From Micromonospora ferruginea (GTDB taxonomy: Bacteria > Actinomycetota > Actinomycetes > Mycobacteriales > Micromonosporaceae), in the NCBI RefSeq assembly GCF_013694245.2, contig NZ_CP059322.2:5959001-6023000 (forward strand): a stretch of 64,000 nt of DNA. Direction: 5' to 3'. Under the pieces are notes generated by a model that was not told where the DNA came from, made no database searches, and saw only the letters and a program-made list of their open reading frames with translations. A program made the translations under genes and the position numbers. Positions 47,855 through 56,492 of this stretch are shown one piece after another (position 1 is the stretch's first letter; every line of letters begins with the position of its first letter).

Positions 47855-48705
47855 CCGTCGCCGCGGTCGAGGCGGTCGACGTGTCCCGCACGTACGAGCT
47901 GGACGGGGTGTCGGTGTCCGCGCTGCGCGGCGTGTCGCTCACCATCGCCCAGGGCGAGTACGTGGCGGTGATCGGCCCTTCCGGTTCGGGCAAGTCGACG
48001 CTGATGCACCTGCTCGGCGGGTTGGACCGGCCCAGCGGCGGCCGGCTGGTGATCGGCGGCCGGGACGTGGCCTCGCTGACCGCCCCGGAGCTGGCGACGC
48101 TGCGCAACGAGACGATCGGCTTCGTCTTCCAGGCGTTCCACCTGCTGGCCCGGACGTCCGCCGTGGACAACGTGGCGTTGCCGCTGGTCTACCGGGGCGT
48201 CGGGGCGCGGCAGCGGCGGGAGCGGGCGGCGGCGATGCTCGGCCGGGTCGGGCTGGGGCATCGCCTGCACCACCGGCCCAACCAGCTCTCCGGCGGGGAG
48301 CAGCAGCGGGTGGCGATCGCCCGCGCGTTGGTCACCGAACCGGCGGTGCTGCTCGCCGACGAGCCCACCGGCAACCTGGACAGCGTCACCGGCGAGGCGG
48401 TGCTGGAGCTGCTGGAGCGGTTGAACGCCGAGTCCGGGGTGGCATTGGTGATGGTGACGCACGACCCGGAGGTGGCGGCCCGCGCGCGCCGGCGTATCGC
48501 GGTCCGGGACGGGCTGATCAGGTCCGACACCGCTCATGATCGACCGGGGTCGGGCGCCGCCGGCGCACCTGCGACACTGGAGCCCGCTCCCAGCGCGGAG
48601 CCCCGGTCCGCGTCCGGAAGCGAGCCGGGGCACCCGTCCGGTGGCCCCGGTGGCGCCACCGGAGCCACCGGACGCCTTCCGCATCCGGGCGGGGACGCCG
48701 GATGA
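47851..48705 (+). CDS. ABC transporter ATPase, MacB/LolD type
   Basis: 284 aa; GTG overlaps the adaptor stop (GTGA). Walker A GPSGSGKSTLMHLLGG, Q-loop FVFQAFHLLARTSAVDN, signature LSGGEQQRVAIARAL, Walker B VLLADEPTGNLDS, H-loop MVTHDPEVA. Residues after about 225 are a Gly/Pro/Ala-rich tail not needed for activity. Supplies ATP hydrolysis for the downstream permease, which it overlaps by ATGA. Confidence 0.93.
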   Translation: MTVAAVEAVDVSRTYELDGVSVSALRGVSLTIAQGEYVAVIGPSGSGKSTLMHLLGGLDRPSGGRLVIGGRDVASLTAPELATLRNETIGFVFQAFHLLARTSAVDNVALPLVYRGVGARQRRERAAAMLGRVGLGHRLHHRPNQLSGGEQQRVAIARALVTEPAVLLADEPTGNLDSVTGEAVLELLERLNAESGVALVMVTHDPEVAARARRRIAVRDGLIRSDTAHDRPGSGAAGAPATLEPAPSAEPRSASGSEPGHPSGGPGGATGATGRLPHPGGDAG

Positions 48706-49886
48706 GGGTGGCCGAGGCCTGGCGGGTGGCGCTGGACGCGCTGCGGGCCAACCGGATGCGCAGTCTGCTGACCATGCTCGGGGTGATCATCGGGGTCGCC
48801 TCAGTGGTCATCCTGGTGGCCATCGGCACCGGCACCAAGCGGCAGGTCGAGCAGCAGGTCGAGGGGCTCGGCTCGAACCTGCTCCTGGTGGTGCCGGGCA
48901 AGATCGAGGTGGGCACCGCCCCGGTGGTGTCCCCGCTGGACCTCAAGGACGTCGACGCCGTCTCCCGGGTGGTGGGCGATCCGGGCCGGGTGGCCGTGAC
49001 GGTGGCCTCCGGGGCGACCGCGCGGGCCGGCAACCGGTCCGACTTCACCACCGTGCAGGGCGTGCTGGAGACCACCCCGTCGGTGTTCACCCGGTCGTTG
49101 CAGCGGGGCCGCTACCTGACCGGGGCGGACGTGGACACCAGCCGGCGGGTGGCGGTGCTCGGCGCCTCGGTGGCCCGGTCGCTCTTCCCCGACCGGGACC
49201 CGCTCGGCCAGCAGGTCACGCTGGCCGGCGTACGGTTCCGGGTGATCGGGGTCTTCGCCCCGCTCGGGCAGAGCCTCGGCGTGGACCGGGACGACGAGGT
49301 GCACATCCCGGTGACCGCCGCGCAGCGGCTGTGGGGCACCCGGCGGATCGACGGCATCGCGGTCAAGGCGCCCGACCGGGAGCGGATCGACCAGCTCGGC
49401 GAGCGCATCGTGGCGGAGCTGTCCCGCCGGCACCCGGACACCGAGTTCAGCGCCGTCACCCAGCAGCAGATCCTCGGCGTGCTCGGCGACATCCTGGGCG
49501 TGCTCACCGGCGTGCTAGCCGCCATCGCCGGCATTTCGCTGCTGGTCGGCGGCGTCGGCGTCTCCAACATCATGCTGGTCTCGGTGCGGGAGCGGACCCG
49601 GGAGATCGGCCTGCGCAAGGCGGTCGGCGCCCGGCCCCGGGACATCGGGGTGCAGTTCCTGCTGGAGGCGGTGCTGCTCACCTCGATCGGCGGGCTGACC
49701 GGGATGGCGCTCGGGGTGGGCACCGCGCTGCTGGTCGACGCGTTCTCGCCGATCCCGGCCGCCATCACCTGGTGGTCGCTGGCGCTCGCCTTCGGGGTGT
49801 CGGCGGCGGTCGGCATCGTGTTCGGGGTGGTGCCGGCGCAGCGGGCCGGGCGGCTCGACCCGGTGGTGGCGTTGCGCGCCGAGTAG
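48702..49886 (+). CDS. FtsX-like ABC permease, MacB type
   Basis: 394 aa. First span preceded by WRVALDALRANRMRSLLTML; a large extracytoplasmic MacB_PCD domain (residues about 45-245), then three C-terminal spans, including IAGISLLVGGVGVSNIMLVS and VRERTREIGLRKAVGARPRD, the family hallmark. With the adaptor and ATPase it forms a tripartite mechanotransmission-type exporter for peptides or lipophilic compounds. Confidence 0.93.
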   Translation: MRVAEAWRVALDALRANRMRSLLTMLGVIIGVASVVILVAIGTGTKRQVEQQVEGLGSNLLLVVPGKIEVGTAPVVSPLDLKDVDAVSRVVGDPGRVAVTVASGATARAGNRSDFTTVQGVLETTPSVFTRSLQRGRYLTGADVDTSRRVAVLGASVARSLFPDRDPLGQQVTLAGVRFRVIGVFAPLGQSLGVDRDDEVHIPVTAAQRLWGTRRIDGIAVKAPDRERIDQLGERIVAELSRRHPDTEFSAVTQQQILGVLGDILGVLTGVLAAIAGISLLVGGVGVSNIMLVSVRERTREIGLRKAVGARPRDIGVQFLLEAVLLTSIGGLTGMALGVGTALLVDAFSPIPAAITWWSLALAFGVSAAVGIVFGVVPAQRAGRLDPVVALRAE

Positions 49887-49891
49887 GCGAT

Positions 49892-49912
49892 CCGGACGCG
49901 CCACCCGTCCGG
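49892..49912 (+). terminator. candidate terminator after the MacB permease
   Basis: CCGGACG (49892-49898) and CGTCCGG (49906-49912) around a 7-nt loop, 5 bp after the permease stop. No U tract. Weak but well placed. Confidence 0.4.
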
Positions 49913-50077
49913 GCGAAAAAGCCCTGGCGGACGCCCGTCCTGCCATGATCAAAGGACGGAAGGGATCGCGCAGGTCACAGCCGTCCCGCTACCGTACTCA
50001 TTACACGCGCGTCGCTCGTCGAGGCGGGAGCACCTGCCCGGTGACACGCGCCGGGCACGGGAATGGGTCGGTGAGCC

Positions 50078-50287
50078 ATGGCCGGGTCGCAGTCCGACGC
50101 ACGGCTGTCGGATGTCAGGTTCCTGACCGTCGCCGAGGTGGCAACGGTCATGCGGGTCTCCAAGATGACGGTCTACCGTCTCGTGCACAGCGGTGAGCTG
50201 ACCGCGGTACGGGTCGGTCGCTCGTTCCGGGTGCCCGAGCACGCCGTGCACGAATACCTCCGGGGCGCCTTCCAGGAGTCCGCCTGA
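50078..50287 (+). CDS. excisionase-type helix-turn-helix protein
   Basis: 69 aa. Single MerR/HTH_17 domain: FLTVAEVATVMRVSKMTVYR, LVHSGELTAVRVGRSFRVPE. It corresponds to Rv0500A, the small DNA-binding protein preceding the bS22 and galE2-type genes. Not phage-derived despite the excisionase label: no integrase is near. It may bind DNA near its own promoter; target unknown. Confidence 0.88.
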   Translation: MAGSQSDARLSDVRFLTVAEVATVMRVSKMTVYRLVHSGELTAVRVGRSFRVPEHAVHEYLRGAFQESA

Positions 50288-50507
50288 CCTCTCGGTGGCC
50301 CTCCGCCGAGTGCGACGAAAAGGGGCATCGACGGGGGCGCGTTGGTCCTGCTGACGCACTCCGGCTACCCTGGAGCCCGACCGAGATCGCACCCTGGTGT
50401 GCCCTGCCCACCTCGCTGGTCCGGTCCGTTGTCCGCAAGCGGGCACGGCGCCATCGTGCGGTGGCGCCTGCCGGTCCGCCCCGCACGTTGCATCGAAAGG
50501 CTTTCGT

Positions 50508-50609
50508 ATGGGCTCGGTGGTCAAGAAGCGCCGCAAGCGCATGGCTAAGAAGAAGCACCGCAAGCTGCTGCGCAAGACCCGCGTCCAGCGTCGCCGTCTC
50601 GGCAAGTGA
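50508..50609 (+). CDS. small ribosomal subunit protein bS22 / AURKAIP1-COX24 domain
   Basis: 33 aa, extremely basic: MGSVVKKRRKRMAKKKHRKL followed by LRKTRVQRRRLGK. GAAAGG lies 7 nt before the ATG. This matches Rv0500B and its Streptomyces counterpart, identified as an extra actinobacterial 30S protein near the decoding centre. Too short for routine gene finding but certain by sequence and context. Confidence 0.93.
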   Translation: MGSVVKKRRKRMAKKKHRKLLRKTRVQRRRLGK

Positions 50610-50728
50610 CCGGGGCCGGGCGCTGACCCGGCACCGGCACCACTTGCCAACTGTCGACCCTCGGAGGCTCAGGTGATCAGGCCGCGGACGTCCCGGCTCG
50701 GTCCTGCCTGCCGCGCAAGGCGCACGAC

Positions 50729-51802
50729 ATGACCCCCGGTGGCACCTCCGGTGCCCCGGGGGTCGTCGTCGTCACCGGGGTCGGCCGGTTCCTCGGCGCC
50801 AACGTCGCCGCCCGCCTCGCCGCCGATCCGCGCATCGAGCGCGTCATCGGGGTCGACCCGGCCCCGCCCAACCCCGAGCTGGCCGACCTGCTCGCCGACG
50901 TCGAGCTGGTCCGCCTCGACCTGGACTCGCTCGGCGGCCTGCTGATCGACCTCGACGTCGACGCCGTGGTGCACCTGGCGCTGGTCACCGCCCCCGACCC
51001 CCAGCAGGGCGGCCGGGCGGCGATGAAGGAACAGAATGTCATCGGCACCATGCAGCTCCTCGCCGCCTGCCAGCGCGCGCCCCGGCTGCGCCGCCTCGTG
51101 GTCCGCTCGTCGACCGCCGCCTACGGGGTCTCGTTCCGCGACCCGGCCGTCTTCACCGAGGAGACCGAGCCGCGCGAGGTGCCGCGCGGCGGTTTCGGCC
51201 GCGACATCCTCGACATCGAGGGATACGTACGCGGTTTCCGCCGCCGCCGCCCCGAGGTCACCGCGACCGTGCTGCGCTTCGCGCCGTTCATCGGTTACAC
51301 CGCCGACACCACGCTGACCCGCTACTTCTCCCAGCCGGTGGTGCCGACCATCTTCGGCCGCGACCCGCGCCTGCAGTTCCTGCACATCGACGACGCGTTG
51401 ACCGTGCTCTACCGGGCCGTCGCCGAGGAGCACCCGGGGACCTACAACGTGGCCGGGCCGGGGGTGCTGTCGCTGTCGCAGGCCATCCGCCGGGCCGGCC
51501 GGGTGGCCGTGCCGGTGCTGGAACCGGGCCTGGCCGGGGTGGCCGCGGTCGCCCGCACCATGGGCTTCGGCCGGTACGGCCTGGACCAGGTCGACCTCTT
51601 CGTGCACGGTCGGGTGGTGGACACCACCCGACTGGAGCGCGAGTTCGGCTTCACCCCGCGCTCGACCGCCGCCGCCTTCGACGACTTCGTCCGCGCCCAC
51701 CACGGCGGGGTGGTGGTGACCCGGGACCAGCTCGCCGTCGCCGAGCAGTTGGTGCTGGAGAGCATCCGTCAGGTCCGCTCGACCGTGCGGGAGCGTTCGT
51801 GA
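50729..51802 (+). CDS. NAD-dependent epimerase/dehydratase (extended SDR)
   Basis: 357 aa. Cofactor loop VVTGVGRFLGANVAARLAAD, VVHLALVT, STAAYGVSFRDPAVF, LRFAPFIGYTADTTL, and FLHIDDALTVLYRAVAEEHP. The usual YxxxK is not obvious in the standard place, so catalysis may be atypical. Corresponds to Rv0501 (galE2) by position. Overlaps the acyltransferase by GTGA. Confidence 0.85.
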   Translation: MTPGGTSGAPGVVVVTGVGRFLGANVAARLAADPRIERVIGVDPAPPNPELADLLADVELVRLDLDSLGGLLIDLDVDAVVHLALVTAPDPQQGGRAAMKEQNVIGTMQLLAACQRAPRLRRLVVRSSTAAYGVSFRDPAVFTEETEPREVPRGGFGRDILDIEGYVRGFRRRRPEVTATVLRFAPFIGYTADTTLTRYFSQPVVPTIFGRDPRLQFLHIDDALTVLYRAVAEEHPGTYNVAGPGVLSLSQAIRRAGRVAVPVLEPGLAGVAAVARTMGFGRYGLDQVDLFVHGRVVDTTRLEREFGFTPRSTAAAFDDFVRAHHGGVVVTRDQLAVAEQLVLESIRQVRSTVRERS

Positions 51803-53055
51803 GCAGCTCGCCGGAGCGGCGTGACGCGCGGTTCGACGTACCCCCGGCGGGGCCCGGGCCGGACGCGGAGCCGGCGCGGCGCAACGGGCACCGGCCGCTC
51901 ACCGCGCCGGCCGCCCGCCGGGCGGCGCCGGCCGACGAGCCGGACACTTCCACCGACGAACCTGTCGCCCCGAAGCCGGCGGCCGACGAGCGCACCGCGG
52001 CGAAGCCGGGCGACGACCAGTCCGCCGCCGTGAAGCCGGATGCCGAGCCCGCCGCCCCGAAGCCGGTCGCGAAGAAGGCCGTCGCCAAGAAGGCCGTGGC
52101 GAAGAAGGCGGTCGCGAAGAAGGCCGGGCCGGCACCGGCCCGGGACGCGACGGCCGACGCCGGACCGGTGGCCGACGCGGCGCCGCCCGGGCCGGCGGTG
52201 ACCGATCGGCCCGGGGACCACTGGGACCGCCGGGTCGCGAAGGGGCTCGCCTTCTTGCGGCGGCGGCTCTCCGGCGACTACGAGGTGGACGAGTTCGGCT
52301 TCGACCCCGACCTCACCGACGCGGTCTTCCACCCGCTGGTCCGGCTGCTCTACCGGGACTGGTTCCGCACCGAGGTCGGCGGCCTGGAGCACGTGCCGGC
52401 CGACGGTGCCGGCCTGGTGGTGGGCAACCACTCCGGCACCGTGGCGCTGGACGCGCTGATCCTCTCCACCGCGCTGCACGACCGCCACCCGGGGCACCGC
52501 TACCTGCGCCTGCTCGGCGCCGACCTGGTCTTCCGGATGCCCGTCGTCTCCGAGCTGGCCCGCAAGACCGGCGGCACGGTCGCCTGCAACCCGGACGCGG
52601 AACGGCTGCTCGGCAACGGCGAGCTGGTCGGCGTGTTCCCGGAGGGCTTCAAGGGGGTCGGCAAGCTCTACTCCGACCGCTACAAGCTCCAGCGGTTCGG
52701 TCGGGGCGGGTTCGTCTCCGCCGCGCTGCGCACCGGCACGCCGATCGTGCCGGTGGCGATCGTCGGCGGCGAGGAGATCTATCCGATGCTCGCCGACATC
52801 AAGCCGCTCGCCCGGCTGCTCAAACTGCCGTACTTCCCGGTGACGCCGACGTTCCCGTGGCTCGGGCCGCTGGGCATGGTGCCGCTGCCGAGCAAGTGGC
52901 TGATCGAGTTCTGCCCGCCGATCCCGACCGCGCACCTGCGCGACTCGGCGGACGACCCGCTGGTCGTGTTCAACCTCGCCGACCAGGTGCGGGAGACCAT
53001 CCAGCAGACGCTGCACCGGCTGCTCGAACGCCGGCCGGACCCGTTCGGCCCCTGA
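51799..53055 (+). CDS. lysophospholipid acyltransferase family protein (PlsC-like)
   Basis: 418 aa. N-terminal 130 residues are disordered, with repeated VAKKA units (VAKKAVAKKAVAKKAVAKKA). The acyltransferase core has VVGNHSGTVALDALILSTAL (block I), FRMPVVSELARKTGGTVAC, VGVFPEGFKGVGKLYSDRYK (block III, FPEG) and TPIVPVAIVGGEEIYP (block IV). Rv0502 orthologue by position. Probably acylates a lipid intermediate at the membrane. Lys/Ala repeats may bind membrane or nucleic acid. Confidence 0.85.
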   Translation: MSSSPERRDARFDVPPAGPGPDAEPARRNGHRPLTAPAARRAAPADEPDTSTDEPVAPKPAADERTAAKPGDDQSAAVKPDAEPAAPKPVAKKAVAKKAVAKKAVAKKAGPAPARDATADAGPVADAAPPGPAVTDRPGDHWDRRVAKGLAFLRRRLSGDYEVDEFGFDPDLTDAVFHPLVRLLYRDWFRTEVGGLEHVPADGAGLVVGNHSGTVALDALILSTALHDRHPGHRYLRLLGADLVFRMPVVSELARKTGGTVACNPDAERLLGNGELVGVFPEGFKGVGKLYSDRYKLQRFGRGGFVSAALRTGTPIVPVAIVGGEEIYPMLADIKPLARLLKLPYFPVTPTFPWLGPLGMVPLPSKWLIEFCPPIPTAHLRDSADDPLVVFNLADQVRETIQQTLHRLLERRPDPFGP

Positions 53056-53064
53056 CCGCGTGCC

Positions 53065-53940
53065 TCAGGCCCGCTGGCGGCGGCGGTGCAGCGCCAGGCC
53101 GGCGGTGACCGCGCCGGCGAGCAGGCCGGCGGCGGCGGTCGACGGCACGGCGATGCGGGCGGCCCGGCGCCCGGTGCGGAAGTCGCGGACGTCCCAACCC
53201 CGCTCACGGGCCCGCCGCAGCAGCGCCGGATCGGGGTTGACCGCCACCGCGCGCCCCACCGCGGACAGCATCGGCAGGTCGTTGGCGGAGTCGCTGTAGG
53301 CCGCGCAGCGGGCCAGGTCCAGCCCCTCCACGGCGGCGAGCTGGGTGACCGCCTCGGCCTTCGCGGGCCCGTGCATCAGGTCGCCGACCAGCCGGCCGGT
53401 GTAGGCGTCGTCGACCACCTCGGCCACCGTGCCGATCGCGCCGGTCAGGCCGAGCCGGGCCGCGATCACCCGGCCGATCTCCACCGGCGCGGCGCTGACC
53501 AGCCACACCCGCTCGCCCGCGTCGAGGTGTCGCTGGGCCAGCCGGCGGGTGCCGGCCCAGATGCGCGGCGCCATCAGCTCGTCGAAGATCTCCTCGGTGA
53601 GGCGTTCCACGTCGTCGACCCGCCAGCCCTGCACGAACGCGAGCGCGGCCTCCTTGGCCTGCGACATGGTGCCCACGTGCTCGGTGGCGAGCAGCCGGAA
53701 CCGGGCCTGCTGCCAGGCGAACCGGGCCAGGTCACCGGCGGTGAAGTAGTTGCGGGCGGCCAGCCCCCGGGCGAACCAGTAGATCGACGCGCCCTGCATC
53801 ATCGTGTTGTCCACGTCGAAGAACGCGGCGGCGGTCGGGTCCGGCGTGACCGTGGTCGCCGGCGCGTCCGGGGTCTCCGCCCAGCCGGCCGTGTGGCCGT
53901 GGACGTCGGTGCTGACCGTCACCTTGCGGGACTCGGTCAC
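53065..53940 (-). CDS. HAD-IB family phosphatase (SerB1-like)
   Basis: 291 aa. Motif I AAFFDVDNTMMQGASIYWFA, motif II VSAAPVEIG, motif III Lys in GPAKAEAVT, motif IV YSDSANDLPML. The C-terminal RRAARIAVPSTAAAGLLAGA continues as a hydrophobic segment, a probable membrane anchor, ending HRRRQRA. Corresponds to Rv0505c (serB1). Substrate may be phosphoserine or a lipid phosphate. Confidence 0.88.
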   Translation of the reverse strand: MTESRKVTVSTDVHGHTAGWAETPDAPATTVTPDPTAAAFFDVDNTMMQGASIYWFARGLAARNYFTAGDLARFAWQQARFRLLATEHVGTMSQAKEAALAFVQGWRVDDVERLTEEIFDELMAPRIWAGTRRLAQRHLDAGERVWLVSAAPVEIGRVIAARLGLTGAIGTVAEVVDDAYTGRLVGDLMHGPAKAEAVTQLAAVEGLDLARCAAYSDSANDLPMLSAVGRAVAVNPDPALLRRARERGWDVRDFRTGRRAARIAVPSTAAAGLLAGAVTAGLALHRRRQRA

Positions 53941-54042
53941 GGGTGACCTCCCTCCCTCGACGGCCCCGTGCGGGCTCCGCGTCGAGCGTATCCGGCTCGC
54001 CGTGACGCCCGGGTGTCCGTCGGGAGAAGTGTGGCGGCGGGC

Positions 54043-54897
54043 TCAGCGGTCGCCGGGGCAGCCGGTCGGCGTGGGTCCGAGCGAGTCGCTGCCGGCCGGT
54101 GCGGGCAGCCCGCAGGCGATCGTCTCGCGCAGCGCGTCGGCGCGCCGGCCGACCGCGTCGAGCAGCGCCAGCGACCGGCGGGTGCGGTCCCGGTCGGCGT
54201 GGTCGGGCCGGTCGAGCAGGCCGCTGACCACCCGGCGCTGGCCGGCGAGGAAGGTGTCCACCGCGTCCAGCGCCGTCGGGTCGGAGCGCTGCGCGGCAAC
54301 CGTGGTCAGCAGGCGTACGCCCTGGCGGGTGTCCGCGTCCATGTCGTCCAGGACGGCGCTGAAGCCGAGCCGGTCGTGGCGGACCGAGTCGGCCTCGTCG
54401 AGCCGGGTCCGGGCGAAGTCGAGGAAGAGCTGCCCCCGGCTGATGTCCGAGTTGGCCAGCGCGAGCTGGGCGCGTTCGGTGGAGCGCTTCATGCCGTACA
54501 GCGCGTCGCCCGGTAGCGCGTTCTCGCTGGCGGCGGAGATGCCGGAGAGGGCGATGGCGCCGGCGGCCACGCCGACCAGGATCGCGCCCCGGGCGCGGGC
54601 CCGGCGGCCGGTGATGGCGGGCAGCAGCGCGCCACGGATGCCGGTGGCGGCACCGGATGCGGCGGCGGTGCTCTCCCGCTCGGCGGTGGCCACGAGCATC
54701 GCCCGCAGGCCGGTGCGAAACTCGGGGTCGACGTCGACCGTGGGCCGTTCGACGGTGAGCCGCCGGCCCACCTCGACGAGCACGGTCAGCTCGCCGTCGG
54801 CCCGGGACCGGACGTGGTGTCGGCGTCCGCCGTTGGCCTCGTCGAGGAGTTGCGCGAAGCGCTCGGCTCGCCGACCGGAGAAGAGGTCGCTGTCCAC
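54043..54897 (-). CDS. RsbN-like membrane anti-sigma factor (DUF5667)
   Basis: 284 aa from GTG 54897, with GAAGGGGG about 8 nt upstream; GTG 54906 is possible. Cytoplasmic N-terminus (VDSDLFSGRRAERFAQLLDE), one membrane span near residue 115 (GAILVGVAAGAIALSGISAA), and an extracytoplasmic helical DUF5667 region (ALPGDALYGMKRSTERAQLA). It lies directly downstream of the bldN-like sigma gene, the place of rsbN in Streptomyces, where RsbN sequesters sigma-BldN. Assignment rests on context and architecture. Confidence 0.72.
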   Translation of the reverse strand: MDSDLFSGRRAERFAQLLDEANGGRRHHVRSRADGELTVLVEVGRRLTVERPTVDVDPEFRTGLRAMLVATAERESTAAASGAATGIRGALLPAITGRRARARGAILVGVAAGAIALSGISAASENALPGDALYGMKRSTERAQLALANSDISRGQLFLDFARTRLDEADSVRHDRLGFSAVLDDMDADTRQGVRLLTTVAAQRSDPTALDAVDTFLAGQRRVVSGLLDRPDHADRDRTRRSLALLDAVGRRADALRETIACGLPAPAGSDSLGPTPTGCPGDR

Positions 54898-55055
54898 CGC
54901 GGGCACCCCCTTCCGCTGGTCACGGCCCGGGTGGCCGTCAACGTCACCAGCGACCGGTGGCAGCGTGCGGCCGAGGGCCGACCGGGACGGCCGACCTGAC
55001 CCGCCGGACCGGGTGGGCCCGGGGGACGCCGGGACAACCACTGGTCGCACCCGGA

Positions 55056-55084
55056 GAAACGGTTCGCGCCGGTCGCCGGTTACG
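55056..55084 (-). promoter_or_regulatory. possible sigma-BldN promoter for the rsbN-like gene
   Basis: On the minus strand CGTAAC (complement of 55079-55084), 17 bp, CGTTTC (complement of 55056-55061). The remembered sigma-BldN consensus is CGTAAC-N16-CGTTGA, so the -35 is perfect and the -10 is 4/6 with one extra spacer base. Tentative. Confidence 0.35.
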
Positions 55085-55190
55085 GCCCGATCGGCGGCGA
55101 AATCACCGGGTGTGACGGGCGTCGCGGCAGGTGTCGGAGACACGCCGACCACCGGCGCGTGCGCCGGTGGAGCGGACGGGACGGGTCGGG

Positions 55191-56162
55191 TCAGCCGTGG
55201 AAGCCGTCGGGCAGCAGCCGGGCCAGGGCCCGGACCGCCCGGTACTGCAGGGCCTTGATGGCGCCCTCGTTCTTGCCCATGGAGCGCGCCGTCTCGGCCA
55301 CCGAGAAGCCCTGGAGGAACCGCAGCACGATGCACTCCTGCTGCTCCGGGTTGAGCTGCTTGACGGCGGTGAGCAGGGCGACGTTGGTGATGTGCTCGAC
55401 CACGGCCGCTTCCGGGCTGCCCTCCGGGCCACGGTCCTCCCGGTCGGCGTCGAGGACGTCGCCGGTGGTCACCTCCAGCCGGTAGCGGCCGGACTTGAAG
55501 TGGTCGGCGACCAGGTTGCGGGCGATGGTGACCAGCCAGGCACCGAGGTCGCGCCCCTGCCAGGTGAAGCTGCCGATCCGCTTGAGCGCGCGCAGGAAGG
55601 TGTCCGAGGTGAGGTCCTCGGCGAGCTGCCGGTTGCCGACCCGGAAGTAGACGAACCGGAAGACGGTGTCGACGTAGCGGTCGTAGATCAGGCCGAACGC
55701 CTCGGCCTCGCCGGCCTGCGCCCGCTCGACCAGCGCCCAGACCTCGGTGGCCGGGTCGGACGGGTCGGGGCGGCTCGGGAAGCCGGTGGCGGGCGGGGCG
55801 GCCGGGACGGCCGGCAGCACCGCGGTGTCGCCGGCCGCGACCGCGGGCAGCACGGCGGTCTCGGCGGCGGACGGCTCGGCGCTCGTCGCCGCCTCGCCGC
55901 GCCGGACCTGGGGCGGTGGGCCGGGCCGGGGCGGGGCGCCGACCCGCCCGCCGGCCGGCTTCGCGTTGCCGCCGGGCAGCGCCGGGCGCAGCGGCGCCTC
56001 GTTGCCGTGGTGGGTGCGGCTGCGCGCGCGCCGGGCGGCCTCGCTGCGCGCGGCGAGCAGGCCGTCGGCGCGCGGGGCCGGGTCGGCGCGTTCGTTGAGC
56101 GGGTTCCGCTGGGTCGGGCCGGTCACTCCGGCCGGCCGGTCCGCGTAACCGAAGGTGGTCAC
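55191..56162 (-). CDS. bldN: BldN-like ECF sigma factor with long N-terminal extension
   Basis: 323 aa from GTG 56162 (VTTFGYADRPAG), GGGGAGG just upstream. Residues 1-140 are a Pro/Ala/Arg-rich extension with a repeat (ETAVLPAV / DTAVLPAV); Streptomyces BldN also has an N-terminal pro-sequence removed by proteolysis. Sigma-2: FGLIYDRYVDTVFRFVYFRV, LAEDLTSDTFLRALKRI; sigma-4: LNPEQQECIVLRFLQGFSVA, ETARSMGKNEGAIKALQYRA. Neighbouring rsbN-like, rex, hemA and hemC support the assignment. Predicted to control sporulation-stage envelope genes. Confidence 0.82.
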   Translation of the reverse strand: MTTFGYADRPAGVTGPTQRNPLNERADPAPRADGLLAARSEAARRARSRTHHGNEAPLRPALPGGNAKPAGGRVGAPPRPGPPPQVRRGEAATSAEPSAAETAVLPAVAAGDTAVLPAVPAAPPATGFPSRPDPSDPATEVWALVERAQAGEAEAFGLIYDRYVDTVFRFVYFRVGNRQLAEDLTSDTFLRALKRIGSFTWQGRDLGAWLVTIARNLVADHFKSGRYRLEVTTGDVLDADREDRGPEGSPEAAVVEHITNVALLTAVKQLNPEQQECIVLRFLQGFSVAETARSMGKNEGAIKALQYRAVRALARLLPDGFHG

Positions 56163-56302
56163 CGTGCCTCCCCGATCCAGGTGGACAGCGACCGCGCCGG
56201 CGCCGCGAGGCCGGGTACGACCCGGTCGGGCGCGGCCGGTCCGGGACGTGCCGGCGGGCGGCAGATCCCCTTGAGGTGCTGGTCCAATGCGCTCACGGGC
56301 AC
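56159..56302 (-). CDS. 47-codon upstream ORF coupled to bldN
   Basis: GTG 56302 is preceded by GAGGAGG with 5-nt spacing, the strongest Shine-Dalgarno in this part of the window. The frame encodes VPVSALDQHLKGICRPPARP and ends WIGEAR, with the TGA overlapping the bldN GTG (GTGA). It has one Cys and no membrane segment. Either a leader peptide controlling bldN translation or an overlooked small protein. Confidence 0.5.
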   Translation of the reverse strand: MPVSALDQHLKGICRPPARPGPAAPDRVVPGLAAPARSLSTWIGEAR

Positions 56303-56492
56303 GGGGGCCTCCTCGGGCTGAGGGGTGTCGACTCACGGCAAATGGGGTGAGCCGACCCGAGTGATGATAGGCCCAACGTCACCCGCGCGTGGCAAGTCCG
56401 TTACACAGAGCGGAAGTATTTCCCGTGTGGTCGCACTACCGCCGGACCGGTTGTCCGTCGCGTGCGGTTGACTTTCCCGGCGGAACCTGGTT

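Noticed and set aside
49945..50196. 83-aa frame before the excisionase-type gene
   Set aside because: Overlaps the well-supported HTH gene in another frame; Arg-rich shadow translation.
50078..50287. Phage or integrative-element excisionase
   Set aside because: Conserved chromosomal neighbour of bS22 in actinobacteria; no integrase, att site or other phage gene nearby.
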